Notes under the pieces: generated by a model
Database searches by the model: none
The model's input: only the letters and a program-made list of their open reading frames with translations
What the model was told of the DNA's origin: nothing
Origin: Loripinus fragilis
Lineage: Eukaryota; Mollusca; Bivalvia; Lucinida; Lucinidae
DNA: 64,000 nt
Direction of reading: 5' to 3'
Assembly (NCBI GenBank): GCA_964019695.1
Contig: CAXHUL010000515.1
Span: 1 to 64,000 of the forward strand
In this document: positions 54,432-64,000 of the stretch, piece by piece
Position numbering within the stretch: the stretch's first letter is position 1
Layout of the letters: each line of letters starts with the position of its first letter
Made by a program: the position numbers and the translations under genes

Positions 54432-55769
54432 TAGGGGTGCAACGAGATGCCAAAAATTGATTGTGATATATTGCGATATGGGAAACCTTTAGTGTGATAC
54501 ATTTTGCAATACACTTCTGTCTATTACTGCCCCTAGTTCAGTACTATATCATTAAAGGGTCATGAAATTGGCATCTATTACACACTGTCATATTTTCAGC
54601 TACTCCTTGTGTCCCTCGGCTGCTTTTCAAGGAGAAATGATCAAATTTTTGCTTTTCCCTTTTAGATATTTAACTACAATAATTCGTGATGGTCATCCGC
54701 CATCTGTTGGTTGGTTGGCTGATATAAATTCCGCCGAAGTTGACGCATCTCTTGAAGAGTCGAGTTGTCTTGTTATATGTACACTTCCAAGGTTAAAATG
54801 ATGAATAATCCACCACCCTATTTACACTCTAAAATTTCTTGTAAAGTAACCTTTTTTGAAACCGAAAGTAGCTGATGCCTGTTGGTCTAATTTGCAACAT
54901 GAACAGATATGTACAACAGGGTTCATACAGTCAAGATTGTATAAAATTCAAGGACTTTTTAAGGACTTCTAAAAGACTTTCCTACTGTTTTCAAGGACTG
55001 AAAACTTAAGAAAAATACTGATCTAAGTGTTAAAATTCTAATTCAGAAGTGCTAGACTGAGATAATGGAGGCATTAGTACTGGAAAATTAGCATAAAAAT
55101 TGTTGTGCCTATATTTGGTGCAGCATATGCTGCACCAAATAAAAGCACAACAATTTTGTACAGATTTAGGTCTCTGTCAACAGTGCTAAGTCCTACAGAA
55201 AATAGCAGAATTCAAGGACTTTTCAAGGCTTTTGAGTGATTTTCCAGTACTTTTCAAGGCAGATTTAATTTTCAAGGACATTTTAAGAAAGCCCTCTAAA
55301 TTCAAGTACTTTACAAGCCTGTGCGAACCCTGTAAAACTTTTACCAATGAAGCGTTGGTATTTGAAATGGGGAAAAAACTTGAAGGGGGGATTAGAAAAT
55401 GTGTAAAATATCCATAAACAATATGTTATAGCTCGCATTGATGTCTGTTGTGCAGAATTAACATCCTCCAATGCTTGAAAGATGGCGATATGCTGATTAT
55501 TAGACACAGTCAATGTTTGTGTAAGTTCCTGTCAGAAATTATACCACATCATCTTTTTTTCCTCTGTTTTTACCCCTTCTGGTTTTGAAAACGACCTGAA
55601 TTTCGGGCAATTTCAAAGCCAATAATGGATATTTTCTTGCAAATTTGAGATGGATACTGGCTGGATGACACATAGGGAAGGCTCGTGTACCAGTACAGCC
55701 AAAAGTGTATCGCGATATAATATTTATTTAGAGTGATTCACGGTTTAGCGGTATATCGTTGCACCCCTA
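54432..55769. mobile_element. hAT-type element with perfect 8-bp target duplication
   Basis: CTGATAAG lies at 54,424-54,431 and 55,770-55,777. The inverted ends are TAGGGGTGCAACGA and its complement, followed by AT-rich GATATA text on both sides. Exact 8-bp duplication and GGGGTGCAACG ends are standard for hAT. The 1.34-kb interior holds no transposase and another repeat (54,917-55,331). Confidence 0.92.
54917..55331. mobile_element. CAGGGTTC/AAGGACTTTTCAAGG element
   Basis: The ends are CAGGGTTCATACAG and GCGAACCCTG. The interior is an imperfect palindrome built of TTCAAGGACTTTTCAAGG-type words, with the centre GGTGCAGCATATGCTGCACC (55,119-55,138). The relative at 61,652-62,163 shares the plan. 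Nested inside the hAT-type element, so younger than it. Confidence 0.85.
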
Positions 55770-55777
55770 CTGATAAG

Positions 55778-56058
55778 TATACCAGTTCAAAAAGCCATAC
55801 ACAAAATTTTATAATTCTATCTAGTCTTAGAAGCTGAGTAGGTTGGTTAGAGTCTTCACCGAAACACAGGTTTTCTGGTGACAAGAATCATACTATTGGT
55901 GGCGGTGGCTCAATATTCAGTTCTTGGCGTAGTTCTGTCAGATCTCTCTCCCATTCTTTTTCAAAATATACCGTCATCAAACATTTGCCGTTTCTTCCTT
56001 GCCTGATGGCCCATGGCAGGTAACTTGTCAAATATCTGTTTCTGTGTCTGCAAGACAA
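55778..56058. other. Intergenic stretch, no gene seen
   Basis: No recognisable repeat or coding signal. Confidence 0.4.
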
Positions 56059-56270
56059 TTAACCCTTTTCATTCTGATGGATTATCACATACATATTGAT
56101 ACAAGATGTATGGAATTATCCATTTTGTATTTTAGGGGTTGCTGGTCAAACTTTCTATAAAATGATGCATTTCGGTCCCTGTACAAGTAGATTGTTTTTT
56201 ATCCTAGCAAACAGCGCAAACCCTGATGAAATGCCGCATTCAGAAATTCATACAGTGTAACCAGGCCTCA
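56059..56270. mobile_element. Decayed TTAACCCTT MITE, relative of 6,286-6,540
   Basis: It starts TTAACCCTTTTCATTCTGAT and follows the 6,286 copy through GATGGATTATCAC-, CCATTTTGTATTTTA- and TCGGTCCCTG-like blocks to GCAAACAGCGC. The hairpin right arm and the terminal end are lost. Confidence 0.7.
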
Positions 56271-56309
56271 AGATAAGAGTGCGTATTGGAAAATTATTTT
56301 CTTCATTCT

Positions 56310-56640
56310 CATCAAAAACACATGTCTCAATGAGATGGTTCTTTTGAGCACCAAAAACACATGTTTAAATTAATGGGTAAAAAAATAACTAAAATTTTAT
56401 GCAAATAAAAGTTCCTTATCAGAACCTTACTAAATCAATAACGATTTCTCTTTCAATGGCTGAATCTATGTCAAGATTAATACACAAAATTTTTGTGCTT
56501 AAAATTTTGAATATTTCGTAACCAATCAATTTTAACTTATATGTTTTGGGTGCTAAAAAGAACCAATTCATTGAAACAGTTCTTTTGAGTTCCACAATAT
56601 ATATTTTGGTTGAGAATTAAGAAAAATTCTAATACATCTT
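56310..56640. repeat. Two GTCTCANTGAGAC-type palindromes
   Basis: Copy 1 has the centre GTCTCAATGAGAT at 56,324-56,336 with right arm GGTTCTTTTGAGCACC and a degenerate left arm. Copy 2 has the centre TTCATTGAAAC near 56,567 with arms AAAAAGAACCAA / AGTTCTTTTGAG. Both have ATATGTTTTGG-like outer text. Confidence 0.7.
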
Positions 56641-57000
56641 GCCTTTTGAGCCAATGCTAAAAAATGTGTTATATCAAACAATAATTCACAGTTTTGAAAG
56701 CGCAAGGAAAACCTGTACTCTGACGTCATTTATTACTGCGAAATGATGTCAGTCATGGGGTTAGACAGTGTAACATTGTTTATACACTTGAAAGATTTTA
56801 CAAATACATGTAAATGTATGCAACACAGTCCAACTATTGGTGGGAATTCTTAAATGCAATGGCGGAAAGTTGGAAGAAGCTGAAGACTTCAAATGTGTTT
56901 TCGTCGTTTATTGTGTGTCAGAATTGAAATAGATCACCTCTAGTGCATGAATTGTTGAGTAATTATTCACTGTTTGTCATTCAGTTGTATGAAGATAAAT

Positions 57001-57200
57001 NNNNNNNNNNNNNNNNNNNNNNNNNNNNNNNNNNNNNNNNNNNNNNNNNNNNNNNNNNNNNNNNNNNNNNNNNNNNNNNNNNNNNNNNNNNNNNNNNNNN
57101 NNNNNNNNNNNNNNNNNNNNNNNNNNNNNNNNNNNNNNNNNNNNNNNNNNNNNNNNNNNNNNNNNNNNNNNNNNNNNNNNNNNNNNNNNNNNNNNNNNNN
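57001..57200. other. Assembly gap (200 N)
   Basis: Exactly 200 unresolved bases. The right flank is G/C-run-rich (GGGG and a C-run of about 32 at 57,341-57,372), which may have caused the break. Reading frames crossing the gap are meaningless. Confidence 1.
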
Positions 57201-57830
57201 GCCATTTCATTGCCAAAAATCAGAAAAAGCGGGGTATTCGAAAAAAAGGGGGGTTTAAACTATCATACACTTGGGGGTGCTGAAAGAGGGGGCTATTCGC
57301 CGTATTCAATACGGACATCCATACTATGTCATATATAGGGAGTTACCCCCCCCCCCCCCCCCCCCCCCCCCACTGCAGTTCTTCCTTTACTTTAAGGTAC
57401 AATGTAATTCTTCCTTATTGTCAGGGACTTATGTCATCTGCTGATAACTTTAGACCCAGATCAGGACTGACATTCTCTATCTGGATCCAAACCATTTGAC
57501 CCTCTGATAGTGTTCCTGAGAGTTTTTTTTTTTTAAAGTCGGCAGATGATCTCAAAATCGTGCAAAATTACCCAACATGCAAAGAATACCCTTTAATTGA
57601 CAAAAATTAAAGGTAGAATCTCTTTTACAGAATTTATTGATTTAGGAGTGAAACTGAAGGTTTTTGATTGAAACTATTGACTCTCTCTGTAATATTATAC
57701 ATTTGGTACACAATGACCTTGAGATGTCCTGAGATATTGGCATTATCTCTAAATGGCATCAATTAGTATTGGAAATTTTGAATCAAAGACATTTTACAAT
57801 TTTCATACAGCAACAGATCGCTAGCTGCTA
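57201..57830. other. Gap flank with poly-C run
   Basis: AAAAAGCGGGGTATTCG, then GCCGTATTCAATACGG (a 16-bp palindrome at about 57,299-57,314) and a long C-run. Similar TATTC-poly-C text occurs near 10,265. A decayed AGACCCAGATCAGGACTG hairpin half lies at 57,451-57,468. No gene. Confidence 0.6.
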
Positions 57831-58047
57831 ATAAGAGCACTGAGAGCACGTGCAGCGACTTGATAATTGGATATTGCTAATAGAATCAGGTTTGGAAGAG
57901 ATAATAGGGTCTGAAATTTGTGCATAATCATTGAAGATTTTATCGTGATTGATCTGTACATTGATCTTAGTTCTTAGCTTTTGGATAAGATGACCATTTT
58001 TTTCAACAAAATTTGAGATATATTGCTTGTTTCTCAATGAAAACATC

Positions 58048-58106
58048 TGTTGTGAATACTCACTGGAAGTGTCTCAGTGAGACGCTTCCAGTGAGTATAC
58101 ACAACA
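58048..58106. repeat. GTCTCAGTGAGAC palindrome with unique arms
   Basis: The centre is GTCTCAGTGAGAC at 58,071-58,083. The arms TGTTGTG, ATACTCACTGGAAG and their complements form a nearly perfect 59-bp hairpin. The arm sequence differs from the TTCTTTTGAGCACC arms of the other members. Confidence 0.9.
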
Positions 58107-58359
58107 TATTTTTTATTGAGCTATCAAAGAACTAGGAATATGAACATCCAGCTTATCTAGGACTCTATGTCATCTGCCCCTTTTGCTTCATTTCCATGAT
58201 TTGGTCCCCCATCTAGGGACGTGAATTTGCAAGTCTTAAAGAGAGATGTATTATAGGAGGGTCACAAAATGAATTCCATCACTCATTACAGATTTTTAAA
58301 TTCAACCCAGTGTTCATAGAGTTTTTGTGAATTTTTGTGGGCTTGTTCATCAGATTAGA

Positions 58360-58460
58360 CGGTTCTTTTGAGCACCCAAAACATATGCTACAAATTATGG
58401 GTAGGAAATTATTTACAATTTTACGCTGAAATTTTTTGTTTATCTAAACCTATGGTAATC
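58360..58460. repeat. Half-copy of the GTCTCANTGAGAC repeat
   Basis: It retains GACGGTTCTTTTGAGCACCC, AAAACATATG, ACAATTTTACGCTGAAATTT and TATCTAAACCTATGG, i.e. the right arm and flank, without the left arm. Confidence 0.65.
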
Positions 58461-58534
58461 ATGTCTTTGATTTTCACAGCACTTGTCTGTTAAGCAAGAA
58501 ATGACAGCCTTGATATTGGAATGGTTCTTTTGGT

Positions 58535-60280
58535 CTTCATTGTATGAGTCAATGTCAAAATTCGTCAAATTTTGAATGAAGTAAAAGGAAAAATACGAAT
58601 TAAATAAAATGATATTCTTTTTTCATGAAAGTAACAAGTTGTTTCTGAAATTACTATAAAAAGCGAAAAGAAACCTTAACAGCCAATCAGATCCTTATAA
58701 TTAAGTTTCAAAGATCACATGACCAGATAAAATGTCAATACCGTAACAAACTTTATTTCCTGTTTTTTCTTCATATCTCATCATGGATATTTATTTAGTT
58801 GAAATGGATAAGTTCAATAAATCATGTGTTTAATTGTGTCAAAGGTAAAATTTGAACAAAATGATTAGTTATGACAATGAGCAAAGGTAAAATGCATTTT
58901 TTTTTATCTTTTAAGTGATTTTGCATACTATTTTCTCCGTATTTTGTTTAAAAACCACATTTCTAGAAAATTACAATGGTTTGGTATGATTGTAATCAAC
59001 CAAAGGAATTGGTACTTAAAATCTACATGTTGTCTCTGTCTGATATACTTTTTTCTCAAAAATATCACTGTTACGGTACTTGACAAAAATGTTACGGTAT
59101 TGACCTTTAAAGAATATATGCTAGCGTAATTCTTCTGTTTAAGATTTGGTGTAGAGCACTGTTGACCAGATTGCAATGTTAATACTCTTGACACATGTGC
59201 ACAGAAAGAATTTTGGAATATATGGTAGATTGCATTATTTCAAAATATTGTTACGGGTTTGACAAAACCGTTACAGTATTGACAAACCCTGCCTGAAAAC
59301 AAAACAATATGTCAATACCGTAACAAACAGTTTGTACGAGTTCATCATTTAATTTGTGTTTTATGCTTCTGTTTAAATTTGATAAAGCATTCTTATCATA
59401 AATTCACTTAATAAACTTGACTAAAAACTAATATCTTTGCATTCAAAACTGTACTTTTTTGACCGTATATGTCAAAACCATAACAAGATGTGTCAATACC
59501 GCAACCTTTTTCATCGTTACGGTATTGACTGTTACGGTATTGATATACTCTACATATTTTTTTACCTAAAATAATGATTAATCCCTAAAACATTGCAACA
59601 AGAGTGATTTCTGGTTGAGAAATTTTATTTGGTCAAGATGTTAAAACCAGAATTTTTTTTATCAAATTCCATTGTCCATTTTTGTGTTACGGTCATTTGA
59701 CACAAAAAAAATATACTATAAAAATTTCACTCACCAAAACAGTATTTTCTTGCGCCCGTTCTGTAGATGCTTTACAAAACACATGTATTCTTAGTAAACA
59801 GAAAGTGTCAAATTAGTATGACAGAAAACCAGATTCAGCACCATTAGGGATTCAGTATTATTTTTGCAATTTATCAAGTGTTACGGTCTTGACATAAACG
59901 CTTGGGACAGAGGTTTTTTGGCAAAAAAATGCAAAAAATGTAACGAAAAATCACATATTGAAACCTCCTACATTTATTTGATAATGCTTTTATCAATACA
60001 GCCAGTTAAAATTCCTGAGAAAATAACAGTTTTTTTGATAATTCTTGTCGAAAGTTCATTTTTTTCCGCTGGACGGGCAAAAATGCCAAAAAATGGGGTT
60101 TTAATCCAATAAAAAATATATTTACACATCAATATTTTTCAGTTTTATCAGCTAGCCTTATTAAGTATGATCAGTAGTATTGTGTGAAGAAAAAAAATTC
60201 ATGATCACATCAGCGGTTTTCATAAGATATGAAACGGACAAGAATTTTGACGAATTTTGACATTGACTCGTATAGGATTG
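58535..60280. mobile_element. Terminal-inverted-repeat element full of GTTACGGTATTGAC words
   Basis: GAGTCAATGTCAAAATTCGT at 58,547-58,566 is matched inverted near 60,250-60,270 (ACGAATTTTGACATTGACTC). Inside, GTTACGGTATTGAC or close variants occur 12 times: + at 59,070, 59,091, 59,250, 59,270, 59,516, 59,531, 59,686 and 59,880; - at 58,734, 59,311, 59,471 and 59,492. No coding frame has a known domain. The words could be transposase or other protein binding sites; this is inference. Confidence 0.65.
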
Positions 60281-60469
60281 CACTATTTTTCGGCCTTTAT
60301 TAAACCTGATAACAAGTAGTTTAAATTTAGAGTGTATATATATATATAGAACTTTATGCAGATGACCCAGCTATATTTAAAACACAGATTACTTGAAGAA
60401 AAGTAAAGCCACTAGCTTTAATAAAAAATGTCTTGGAAAATATCAAATTTTTTATTATTTCAAACCAGT

Positions 60470-60513
60470 GCACATGCAGTGGTGGATCCAGAGGGGGTTC
60501 GCTTGAACCCCCC

Positions 60514-60560
<47 letters not shown>

Positions 60561-60730
60561 CATTTTTTAATATCCTATGGAAATGAAATAATTTGGTCTC
60601 AGTGAGACCAAATTATTTCATTTTCATGGGATTTTTAAGAAAAATGAGATAAAATCGGCAAAGTGAACCACCCACACCTTTATACATATGAACCTCCTTT
60701 CCAAAAATCATGGATCCAGCACAGATATGT
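60470..60730. mobile_element. GCGGATCCAG MITE, third copy, with C-run and AC repeat
   Basis: The ends TGGTGGATCCAG and TGGATCCAGCAC mark a relative of 49,402-49,663. It contains a C-run (about 60,509-60,530) followed by (AC)n to 60,557, and the palindrome at 60,568-60,637. Confidence 0.7.
60568..60637. repeat. GTCTCAGTGAGAC palindrome with third type of arms
   Basis: The centre is GTCTCAGTGAGAC at 60,596-60,608. The arms GAAATGAAATAATTTG and CAAATTATTTCATTTTC continue to ATCC/GGAT. The arm sequence is unlike that of the other members. Confidence 0.9.
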
Positions 60731-61310
60731 ATTATGCCAGTAATTAAAACTGAAATCATGCAGGATGGAAAATCTTATTTGGTATAAATGAGTTAACATA
60801 TAGAGCATTCATTTAGCAGGATTAAGACCTATTGTCTCACAAAATATTATTGAAACTGTGTCAGTGCTTCTTATAAACCTCTGGAAACATTACCTGTTTT
60901 TGAAAGAAAACATTATGGGAACTTAAAGCTTGCCATATTCTAAAGATTGGGAGATTCGTCATCTTTGAATTTTACAGCTATACAGTTAAAACTTTTTAAC
61001 ACAAGTTGTGTTTTAAGCTAATAAACTAAGACATTATTCAGTATTTTGGAATATTTCTGAATTTCACAGAGCTTGAAAGAGGATATAAAAGAAGTTAAAA
61101 CAGCAAAGAATAACTTAAATATAACTAGATAACCAAGGATACATATAAATTTTGTACCAAGACAGTATTCAGTATTTTGGAATATTTGTGATTTTAACAG
61201 CTTGAAAGAGGATAAATAAAAAAAAAAGTGTTTGCAATTTAGAGCATTTACTGTATTAAGGTTTATGCAGATGACCTAGCTTTATTTAAAATACAGACTG
61301 TATCAAGGTA

Positions 61311-61651
61311 AACCCAAAGAATGGCTAGATTTGAACTGATCAGAACGGTATACTAAAGTTTATAGTGTAAAAAACATTAGATCACCTTATGCCATTTTTT
61401 CTAAAATCATAATAAAACATACACATTTTTGTGAAGTTGATTTTGATTGGTCCGTAAGATAAATTGGATACCTATTCAACATAATGAAGGAACGGTTGAT
61501 GTGTGAAATGGACAAAAGAAGTAAGTACAAGATTGTATTATCATCCTTGAAAATAGTAGGAGATGTTTTGGGAAGTCCTTAAAAAGTCCTTTGGACTTTA
61601 CACAAACTTGCCTGGGCAAACCCTAAATGTCATTTAACACCTGTAGACATG
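61311..61651. other. Intergenic stretch, no gene seen
   Basis: No recognisable repeat or coding signal. Confidence 0.4.
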
Positions 61652-62163
61652 CAGGGTTCATACAGGCAAGGTTGTGTAAAATTCAAGGACTTCTTAAGGC
61701 TTCTCCTACTGTTTTCAAGGACTACAAGATTATTACACATTAAAATTCTATTGTAGAAAATTCTAGTGTAGACATTCAGGGTTACAGGCAAGTTTGTGTT
61801 AAATTCAAGAACTTTTAAAGCCTCTCCTTTTGTTTTCAAGGACTACAAGTTAATGAAAAATACTGATTTACACATTGATGTGAGATAATGAAGAAATGAG
61901 TATTAGAAAATTAGAATAAAATTGTTGTGCTTTTATTTGGTGCAGTAAATATAAATGCTACACCAAATAAAGGCACACCAATTTTATACTGATGTAGATC
62001 TTTATCAACAGCATTAAGCCCTGATGAAAATAGTTAAATATTCAAGGACATTTCGAGGCCTTAGAGTAATTTTGCATTACTTTTCAAGGCAGATTAATTT
62101 TCAAGGACTTTAAGAAAGCATTCAAGTGCTTTTCAAGCCTGTGTGAAGCCTGTGTGAAGCCTG
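61652..62163. mobile_element. CAGGGTTC/AAGGACTTTTCAAGG element, second copy
   Basis: It starts CAGGGTTCATACAGGCAAGG and ends GTGTGAAGCCTG. The first ~100 bases are partly repeated from about 61,770 (CAGGGTTACAGGCAAG), so the left end is duplicated. The centre GGTGCAGT...GCTACACC is looser than in the 54,917 copy. Confidence 0.8.
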
Positions 62164-62393
62164 GCATTGATTGTGGTATTTATTGAAAGCACATTCCCAT
62201 GAGTCTTTATGACATTATGTTTCTATTACACAATTTTTCGAATATGGAATTAACCTTTAAGTATGGAAATTGAGAATTACGATGACAAGAAACCTGAACA
62301 ACAGTCTTTGGTACCTATATTGAATGAAAATGAAGTATGGTCAGATGGACAGACAGACAGATGGACACACAGAAAGATGGCAAATATAGTATG

Positions 62394-63017
62394 TAAACTG
62401 GCCAAAATAAGTTAAGCCCCATGTCAATTTTTTTCATAGGCATGTTAAATTCCTGAAGTTTAGTTGTTTATTATGAAAAATATATATAACAATTGAAACA
62501 AGTTAGACAACAATATCTTAGGTGTAATTACGCAAAGATTCAATTGAAAATAAACAATGTCTTTTGATGTGTGTTTAATTTTCCAGGAGTACAGTAAAAC
62601 CACTCAAAATAGATTAAGACAAATGGTAGCTTAATGTGCAGAATGCTCTCTTTGAGCATTCTGCAATATTTTTGACCTGCATTAAGCTATAATCAGTCTT
62701 GAAAGCCAATATTTGGTCTTTTCTTGAGTGGCCGCTTAAGAAAGGCTTTACTGTACCATATTTTTGCCAATTTTACTATGGGAATGATAGGGAATGAAAC
62801 GGGACATTTGCTGAAAAGTGTGAAGTGCAAGGGAATTTTTTCAATATAAGTGAAATCTAGCATATGATGAGAAGAAACATTGCTGCTTCTTCGCTGAAAA
62901 TTGTATGCAAAAATCTTGATTCAGTAAAATGTTATGATAAAACAAACATGAAATATTTTGCATTAAGTCTATGGAAAAAAATCAACTGGGGCTGGACTTA
63001 TTTTGGCCAGTTTATTT
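62394..63017. mobile_element. MITE with ~45-bp ends, itself carrying a MITE
   Basis: TAAACTGGCCAAAATAAGT at 62,394 and AGCCCCA are matched inverted by TGGGGCT and ACTTATTTTGGCCAGTTTA near 62,987-63,015. The Tigger-like MITE at 62,590-62,755 lies inside. Just upstream is a (GACA)n-like tract, 62,347-62,370. Confidence 0.8.
62590..62755. mobile_element. CAGTAAAACC MITE, second copy
   Basis: TACAGTAAAACCACTCAA at the left pairs with the end GGCTTTACTGTA and with TTGAGTGGCC nearby. A strong central hairpin is formed by GCAGAATGCTC/GAGCATTCTGC (62,638-62,665). TA flanks. Relative of 543-742. Confidence 0.8.
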
Positions 63018-63121
63018 ATACATAAAAAATGAGCATGACCAGGAAATGCCAAAACTGATGGATAAGAAACATTCACAATTTTACACCTAAAATTTTGGTT
63101 ATCTGGGCCTTTAATTGTTAG

Positions 63122-63262
63122 AACCACTGTGGTGTAGTGAATAAACCACTCACCTTGTAAACCAGGGGTCACTGGTATGATCCCCAGCTTCTTCAGCCGT
63201 CAGATGAGACTTTAAGCTGGTGGCCCCTTAGCTGTTGGTCGGATGTTAAACAAACACACAAA
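63122..63262 (+). mobile_element. tRNA-headed SINE (third family)
   Basis: CACTGTGGTGTAGTGAATAA is A-box-like and GGTCACTGGTATGATCCC is B-box-like; the body ends GGTCGGATGTTAAACAAACA. The spacing of the two boxes fits an RNA polymerase III internal promoter. No target duplication was identified. Confidence 0.75.
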
Positions 63263-63884
63263 GCTACATAGAGTGCAGTTCATAAGATGGCTTTTTGCGT
63301 GGTGTTTCCTATTGGATTCCTCCACCATAATTAGACGGTCATCTTTTATTCATATATGGCATGTGTTGCCAATTTTTGTCCATTATCAGAATTCTGCTGT
63401 AGAAATTTTCAGTCATGTTCTTTTTTTCTTTTTTTAACTACTTTTCCTTCCTTCTCAAAGTAAACATACCAGATGTGACAAGATACCATTCAAATGATAC
63501 GACAAGTTCTACTTTCTAGGGAAAATATGAAAGAAATTTAAACTATCATGCATGATGGCAAGTTGGCAATCTGCTTTGGTATAAGAGCTAGAAGTTATTA
63601 TTTGCATTTAGAATAGTCTGGCGTTGTTTCATAATATTTTGTGATATTTATGGTTCTGTATTGTTTGGTAGTATTTCCGTAAAGAGCTCTTATGACAGTG
63701 GACAAGGGACACAGCTGAAGCCATTTTTTTTTTGGGGGGTGGGGATCAGCTAATCCTGTAACAGCTTAAGTCTGTGACTTCATAACCAATATTTCACAGT
63801 CATAGAAAGTTTACTTGTAACAACTTAACAGCAAAATGCTCTCAGGGATTACTGATAAACATTCACAGTTTATTTTTCTCATGC
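63263..63884. other. Intergenic stretch, no gene seen
   Basis: No recognisable gene. A T8 then GGGGGGTGGGG tract lies near 63,726-63,742. Confidence 0.4.
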
Positions 63885-64000
63885 TCTCTGTAATCAGCGA
63901 CTGATAACCATTTACAGTATCTTGCTCTCTGGAATTACTGAAATCATTTACAGTATCTTGCTCTCTGGAATTACTGAAATCATTTACAGTATCTTGCTCT
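63885..64000. repeat. 36-bp tandem repeat, cut by the window end
   Basis: CATTTACAGTATCTTGCTCT recurs with a 36-bp period (CTTGCTCT at 63,921, 63,957 and 63,993), with CTGGAATTACTGAAAT between. More degenerate units extend upstream (CATTCACAG near 63,860). Confidence 0.9.

Larger units (their letters stand above)
60353..61310 (+). repeat. Duplicated short RT-like scraps and a 140-bp direct repeat
   Basis: TTTATGCAGATGACC at 60,353 and 61,262 begin two similar segments that translate as LYADDPAIFKTQ and VYADDLALFKIQ, resembling a reverse transcriptase catalytic box. A separate direct repeat, TTCAGTATTTTGGAATATTT, lies at about 61,037 and 61,170 with TTGAAAGAGGATA following each. No longer RT sequence surrounds either scrap. 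Confidence 0.45.

Noticed and set aside
56943..57338. Frames spanning the N gap
   Set aside because: Most of each translation is unresolved bases.
63885..64000. CRISPR-like array with 36-bp period
   Set aside because: The whole 36 bp repeats without variable spacers, and the context is eukaryotic; it is an ordinary tandem repeat.

Overview
The window is AT-rich eukaryotic DNA with a 200-base assembly gap. Its repeats point to a mollusc, most likely a bivalve: tRNA-headed SINEs, tandem-array elements that end in a GC-rich hairpin, TTAACCCTT-ended MITEs carrying AGATCAGACTG-type hairpins, a Penelope-like element, and CR1-, jockey- and L1/Tx1-like LINEs. The species assignment is inference. I found no intact host gene. 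The only sequence that resembles a host gene is a family B (secretin/adhesion, Methuselah-like) seven-transmembrane receptor on the minus strand at 27.8-29.3 kb. It has at least three reading-frame breaks and no introns, so I call it a pseudogene.

Layout. 0.4-6.5 kb: palindromes and MITEs, including a 1.6-kb inverted repeat (4,653-6,287) interrupted by a SINE with a 15-bp target duplication. 7.0-14.7 kb: one tandem-array element split by a TAA-flanked inverted-repeat element and by a 4.6-kb element with long terminal inverted repeats, which itself holds a SINE and a TTAA MITE. 15.1-16.4 kb: a 115-bp satellite whose monomer is a hairpin. 17.5-21.75 kb: a nearly complete L1/Tx1-type LINE with three frame breaks, followed directly by a deleted Tc1-type transposon (21.75-22.74 kb). 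24.1-27.1 kb: a decayed LINE on the minus strand. 27.8-29.4 kb: the receptor pseudogene. 30.3-34.2 kb: an element with terminal inverted repeats of about 520 bp carrying a MITE and a LINE tail. 35.3 kb: a complete SINE with a 12-bp target duplication. 36-38.5 kb: a LINE fragment and a rearranged Penelope-like element. 39.5-42.05 kb: a second tandem array with a dimeric period. 42.06-47.47 kb: a nearly full-length LINE on the minus strand whose ORF1 carries an SGNH-hydrolase-like domain and a zinc knuckle. 47.7 kb: another SINE with a 14-bp target duplication. 48.4-52.9 kb: a five-level nest of transposons. 53-56.3 kb: foldbacks and a hAT-type element with a perfect 8-bp target duplication. 57.0-57.2 kb: the gap. 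58.5-60.3 kb: an element with twelve copies of GTTACGGTATTGAC-like words. 60.3-64 kb: MITEs, a SINE and a 36-bp tandem repeat running off the end.

Nothing here forms an operon or pathway. The functional story is successive insertion of mobile DNA. The most unusual signals are two groups of palindromes that keep a conserved centre (GTCTCANTGAGAC, or CGAG...GAG) while their arms differ from copy to copy, and the GTTACGGTATTGAC cluster. All comparisons were made by eye within this window, with no alignment or database search.
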